Shown: positions 60,073 to 64,000 of the stretch, one piece after another
How the letters are laid out: the number at the start of each line of letters is the position of its first letter
Numbering within the stretch: the first letter of the stretch is position 1
Source: Cadophora sp. MPI-SDFR-AT-0126
Taxonomy: Eukaryota; Ascomycota; Leotiomycetes; Helotiales; Ploettnerulaceae
NCBI GenBank assembly: GCA_020747065.1
Contig: JAGMVK010000015.1
Location: forward strand, 1,178,001 to 1,242,000
Direction of reading: 5' to 3'
Length of the DNA: 64,000 nt
Program-made: the position numbers and the translations under genes
The notes under the pieces: generated by a model
Told to the model about the DNA's origin: nothing
The model's database searches: none
Seen by the model: only the letters and a program-made list of their open reading frames with translations

Positions 60073-61265
60073 TTAGGCAGTTCTAGTAGTTGTTGTAGCA
60101 GTAGCAGTCCCAGTCTGAGCATTTGTAACCGTCACGGTGGCAGCCAAGCTCGCAGCCTGCCCAACATTGAGGTTATTCGACGTATTGATTCCAAACGCCA
60201 CCCAAGCGAAGATGCCCTGAGAAACAGAGGTGCCAAGGAACGAGTAATGAACCACTGGGTCGCTGGTTGCTGCCTCCTGACGGAAAATGCCATCCGCGGA
60301 ATTGGTGGTGAGAGATTGGGTGTTTGTGCTGTATGGCGAGACGGCCTCGACTTGTGAGATGAGACTTTGATCGAAGAACAGCTGACCAACGTGTGCGTTC
60401 GTTCCACCCTCATACTTGCCCTTCGAAGTAACAGCACCGTTCAAGTGTGCTAGAACGTGGATGTGTGTTGTACGACCAGTATAGTGACCTGGGAAATTGG
60501 TGATGAATTGGGCAACACCTGATGAATCGACATGCTGGAGACCTCGGTGGAAGGTATTGTATGCGTTTGAAGGATCCCGAGTTCCAGCTCCGTTGCCGTT
60601 TGCCACGATACCTCCATACACACCGGTGGAGTTGGTGTGCCAGATCTCAATCATGGCGTTGGTTACGGGGTTGCAAGTTGACATGTCAATGACAAGCGTG
60701 TCCAGAATAACCTCCACTCCCTTTTGACCGTCACGAATGTCAGGTCGGACAAACTCTCCTCCCACATCTGATATTAACTGTCAATTCCTATTCCTCTGGA
60801 AAGAGGGATCAATATCTTTGGCTTACAGTATGGGCCTTGTGTGACCTCGGGAGAGAGAACGCAAGTGTTCATGCCAGCGAATAGCACAGACGCTGCAGTA
60901 GAAGGACTGTAAGTAGTGCCCGATAGATGAGAAGTGGCCAAGACAGTAGTGGCATCTCTTGCTTTGAGCTGTGGGGAGTCTAGAAGAAAGTTAATACCTG
61001 AGTTTGTCTCGTACAGCCTTGTGAATAACCTACCAGGATCAATTCCACGCTCCTCACGAGCCTTGCGAAATGCCGCCTCACGACGAGCTGCTGCTTCAGC
61101 AGTGATCCCTCTGGCTTCCAGCTTTTCAGCGCAGTGGTCGAGGCTGCGAGGAAGTCCAGCTAGAGCTGCCTCACGCTTCTGCATTTCCGCGTGGATATCA
61201 TGGCCAGGATGGGCAATGGCATAACTGGCAAGGGCAGCTCCAGCGAAAAGAGTAGAGAAGTGCAT
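60073..61265 (-). CDS. Extracellular intradiol ring-cleavage dioxygenase-like protein
   Basis: Three-exon minus-strand gene: 61265-61034, 60979-60827 and 60767-60073, with introns of 54 bases (GTAGGT..CTAG) and 59 bases (GTAAGC..TCAG), giving 359 residues. An N-terminal signal peptide (MHFSTLFAGAALASYAIA, cut before HPGHD) is followed by a charged helical propeptide-like region, then CVLSPEVTQGPY-Y-VGGEFVRPDIRDGQ, the entry of the intradiol dioxygenase barrel. Expected Fe(III) ligands are visible: Tyr in EIWHTNSTGVYGG, Tyr in FPGHYTG and the two His of RTTHIHV. The C-terminus is Thr/Ala-rich. Such enzymes open aromatic rings (catechol-type lignin-derived or host phenolics) between the two hydroxyl carbons, outside the cell. 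Intron 1 is a multiple of three and open, so a retained-intron form would also be readable. No damage seen. Confidence 0.93.
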
Positions 61266-62374
61266 GATGTCGAGGGGACTTCAAATTGAGACCTGAACAA
61301 TGGGTAGAAGATGTGTAGACGGATGATGGGATAGAGAAAGAATTTTTTTGTTCAAGTCTAGACGCATTTATATATGTCTTTCCTTTGAGTTGATTTCCCT
61401 CTGACCTTGCAGGATCATCTTGACTCCATCCCGGTCCTCATCCCCGCGAGGGACAGGAGGAAATTCATCCGTCAAGTTTCTGAATCTTGCTGCAGGGCAT
61501 TATACCATGGACCTTCCTCATTGTATGAAGTTACCCCACCATGAGGAAAGTTGAATGCCTGTCGGACCTGCGAGAAGTAATAAATTTCAGGACATTGACA
61601 CGCGTCTAGGTGCTAGATCCCCGGGAAAATGATCCGTACGGGTCTCTAATGACTTGGCATCTCTTCAAGAGTTCCAATAAGCATTGCCATCGCGGCAGCT
61701 ACTGACTCCGGGTCGCCGCATTGAGAGACCGGATATCATGTTAAGCTTCCATCTCGATCCAGCGGACCATTCCGATGCAGGTCCTCCAAAGTTCTGCATC
61801 GGACTGCCGAAGCAAAGGGTGAAGGTTACTTGATGTTGCGCTTGGCGCATATTCGCACAATGGCGCGTGCATGGGCTTCGTAATCCGATGAGATTAATTG
61901 ATTCGGATAATTAAGGTTATAGGTGGGAATTCGAGATGAGCTGGGGATGAAAGAACAGGGAACAGTAGAGCGACTTGGCGTGACGCAAGCGATGCAAGGG
62001 AGAACACAGGCTAAAGGGGTAACTTGCAAGGAAAGTCGGAATGTACTCCAGTTTCTCCTTAGTATTGAAGCAAGCCTCGGGAAGTCAATTACACCTGAAA
62101 GTGAACAAAACAGGTTTCATAAAAAAGTTCAAATGCAGTTGCTTTGCCAAGTCAACGCTTCACTGACCGGGCAGGAGATTCGTGGTAGATTATTAAATCC
62201 ACTCGACATCCTCAACTCTCCGACATGGAAGGAATGGGACGTAAATGGATATATCACCGAGTGGTGGCGAGTGATTTCTACGTCCTTCCGTTGTCTCTAA
62301 CCAACCATAATTTTTTATTGGTAATACATTTTCAAGGCTATGTAAATTGTCCCAGATCTTCTCTACCCCATCTT
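61266..62374. other. Intergenic, including dioxygenase promoter
   Basis: 61266-61400 would be the upstream region of the dioxygenase gene (TATATATG at about 61370). A 125-codon plus-strand frame at 61923-62300 starts at GTG and resembles nothing I know, so it is probably fortuitous. Confidence 0.4.
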
Positions 62375-62809
62375 CTATGCCGACTTAGCTGATGCATATG
62401 TTATGGACTTGGAAGTAGACGTTCTAGTGTGGCGTGTAGTTGAAGACGATGTTTTCGAGGAAGTCTTCGAACTAGATGTACTTGCGTGAAGGCTGAACTT
62501 TGAGGACGGTAGGTATGAGGAAGTCTTTGCTGAGGATGATTTTGAACTTGATGTGTTCTTATGGGAACTTGAGGAACCTGTCTTGGAAGAACTCTTGGTC
62601 GAGGAAGTCTTGGTTGAAGAGGATGTCTTCGTGACTGACGTGGTACTTAAGGAAGGTTTAGTCGAAGACGCTCCTTTCGTACTCGAACTAGACTTCAGAT
62701 TTGACTTACTACTCGACTTCGACGGAGATTTCAAAGTAGATGTTGAAGAACTACTCGTTGTCTTGCTCGATGTCGGATGCAGCCCAAAATCATAAAGAAT
62801 CAGAAACAT
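62375..62809 (-). CDS. Ser/Thr/Lys-rich low-complexity protein or exon
   Basis: Open for 144 codons from an ATG at 62809 to a TGA-free end with TAG at 62375-62377. About half of the residues are Ser or Thr, with regularly spaced Lys (SSKTSS, STKSS patterns). This composition is typical of O-glycosylated tails of secreted or GPI-anchored fungal wall proteins. No signal peptide is obvious in the first residues (MFLILYDFGLHP is hydrophobic but short), so an upstream exon may be missing. The reverse strand is also open here because of the biased codons, which lowers confidence. Confidence 0.4.
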   Translation of the reverse strand: MFLILYDFGLHPTSSKTTSSSSTSTLKSPSKSSSKSNLKSSSSTKGASSTKPSLSTTSVTKTSSSTKTSSTKSSSKTGSSSSHKNTSSSKSSSAKTSSYLPSSKFSLHASTSSSKTSSKTSSSTTRHTRTSTSKSITYASAKSA

Positions 62810-63339
62810 AACGCGTCGACGAATAATTCAGATCAAGATCACCATAGCAATAACAACCCGAAGCTTTAGTTTGCAACACCCATTCGAAGCTAGGATACGC
62901 AGAGTAGAATCCAGCATACTTACTGATGACACTAAGATTTGCTAAGGCTGGTTTTGCGGGCTTGACCGTTAAGGGTCCGCACCAGGATGCTCCTGTCCTA
63001 GATAAAATCAGTACCCTCTGTTAGATTTCATGTGATCCAAGTGTCACGTGAATGCCGAATGGTCTAGAAGTATTGGTTTGTAAAGGCATAGAGAGCTCTG
63101 GAGACTCTTCCACATGTATATAAACCTACACTTACTCTGCTTTTAGAAGAGTGAGGCATGCGAAATACTTGGCACCCTCTTGAAAATGACATTTAGAGGA
63201 GCTCTAGGAAGAAATGAGACATTTCCAAGTGAAAACAAACTGAGAAAATACCAGGCTTACCCGGTACTTCCCGACTGCGCACCAGCAGGAAATGTAAACA
63301 CCCCCCCCCCCCCCCCTTTCCCCTTGTTCTCCTTCTTGG
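62810..63339. other. Intergenic with a poly-C run
   Basis: A homopolymer of about 17 C begins at 63300. No gene otherwise. Confidence 0.4.
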
Positions 63340-63903
63340 GCCTCCCACTTGAATTCCACAGCTCGTAAAAATCAATGAACGTCACACCCGGGTCCGCCGC
63401 TGGTAGATTGTAATAATTCAGATCCACAATATACTAGCATTCACAAGTCGTGTTCGCATTTGCTTGATCTTAGATGCAAGCCATTAGGTTATTGGTCCAA
63501 GGTGTTGATGCGCAGTAATCGGCACAGTCTGTTGCGTTATCGTTGTTGCTGGCTGCGAGGAGTATTGTGGCACTTGCGAAGATTGATGAACAGTTGATGC
63601 TGTTGCCTGCTTAGAGGGTGTCGTTATAGATGGATGTTTGTACATCGAGAAGCGTGAGATTGCCGCCACAGCCGTTGGGGGGAGGGGGGGATGCGGTTCG
63701 AGAGAGAATAGCAAACCCTGGAGCCACAGCCTGTAGCGACTGGGCGATACCCTGAAGCGAAAGTCAACCCTGGCAGCAGCCCGTCGGATAGGCAGGGATT
63801 GGCAAAAAGGTATGCGTTGCAAAATGTTTGCCATTGCGGTAAGAATAGGCGAAGAAAACGACCAAGTGACTTTTGAAAGAGAGAGTGAGAGGGAGCTTGG
63901 CAA
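63340..63903 (-). pseudogene. Secreted cysteine-containing protein pseudogene
   Basis: One minus-strand frame reads through most of the region with premature stops: GCGGNLTLLDVQTSIYNDTL, stop, AGNSINCSSIF, ASNNDNATDCADYCASTPW, NNLMACI, stop, DQANANTTCEC, stop, then VDLNYYNLPAADPGVTF and FYEL. Two stops are TAA where CAA would restore Gln, as RIP would give, and one is TAG. The N-terminal part (about 63780-63900) is hydrophobic but also broken by a TGA. The evenly spaced Cys and Asn-x-Thr/Ser sites suggest a secreted glycoprotein. I do not recognise the family. Confidence 0.5.
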
Positions 63904-64000
63904 GAGTTTGAGCCGGAATCTATTTAATCTTGGCCAGGATGAAGAGGCTCAGCTCAGTGACATGCTATGTGGTCAGTCAAAGCCTGTTTTTCCTTGGCTG

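Noticed and set aside
60497..61224. Plus-strand open frames across the dioxygenase
   Set aside because: Shadows of the intradiol dioxygenase exons.
61923..62300. 125-codon plus-strand frame
   Set aside because: Begins at GTG, no recognisable motif, no splice context.

Overview
The window looks like a piece of a filamentous ascomycete (Pezizomycotina) chromosome. Leotiomycetes is my guess from overall protein style only. The evidence is short GT..AG introns of about 48-60 bases, HET-domain genes, a HET-NACHT NLR-like gene, a secreted intradiol dioxygenase, relics of plant-polysaccharide hydrolases, and large blocks of extreme A+T DNA in which TGG and CAA/CAG codons have become TAG/TAA. That last pattern is the signature of repeat-induced point mutation (RIP, CpA to TpA).

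Layout. 1-14.4 kb has moderate GC but is mostly a gene graveyard: a C-terminal relic of a GH2 beta-galactosidase (258-1130, minus), a two-exon membrane protein of unknown function (1731-2567), a HeLo (HET-s N-terminal-like) relic (about 5.67-5.91 kb), three back-to-back foldback elements (6447-6936), a rhodopsin/PTH11-type seven-helix gene with damaged splice sites (7267-8692), a HET-domain pseudogene (10184-12145, minus) and a nearly full-length GH7 cellulase pseudogene (13329-14424). 14.5-35.5 kb is RIP-mutated transposon DNA: a 791-bp TIR element, a Ty1/Copia relic, and a Ty3/Gypsy relic with gag, RT and integrase recognisable on the minus strand. At least eleven copies of a 23-nt palindrome are scattered from 24.2 to 34.5 kb.

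35.5-53 kb holds the living core. An intact single-exon HET gene (minus) and a seven-exon HET-NACHT gene (plus) are divergently transcribed. They are separated by a 7,986-bp Gypsy element (37798-45783) with 250-bp LTRs and a 5-bp target duplication. Without that insertion they would have been about 1.8 kb apart. The NLR-like gene carries one apparent 1-base frameshift near 52.25 kb. 53.5-59.9 kb is again RIP-mutated and contains a Tc1/mariner-type element and a pogo/Fot1-type element, both with intact TIRs and TA duplications. The last 4 kb returns to normal composition: an extracellular intradiol dioxygenase gene, a Ser/Thr/Lys-rich ORF and a pseudogene of a cysteine-containing secreted protein.

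Reading as a whole: four allorecognition/programmed-cell-death type loci (HeLo relic, HET relic, intact HET, HET-NLR) lie within about 48 kb and are embedded in transposon DNA. This fits a fast-evolving incompatibility or immune region in which two genes survive and others have decayed. All functional statements are homology-based inference made by eye. No database search was run.
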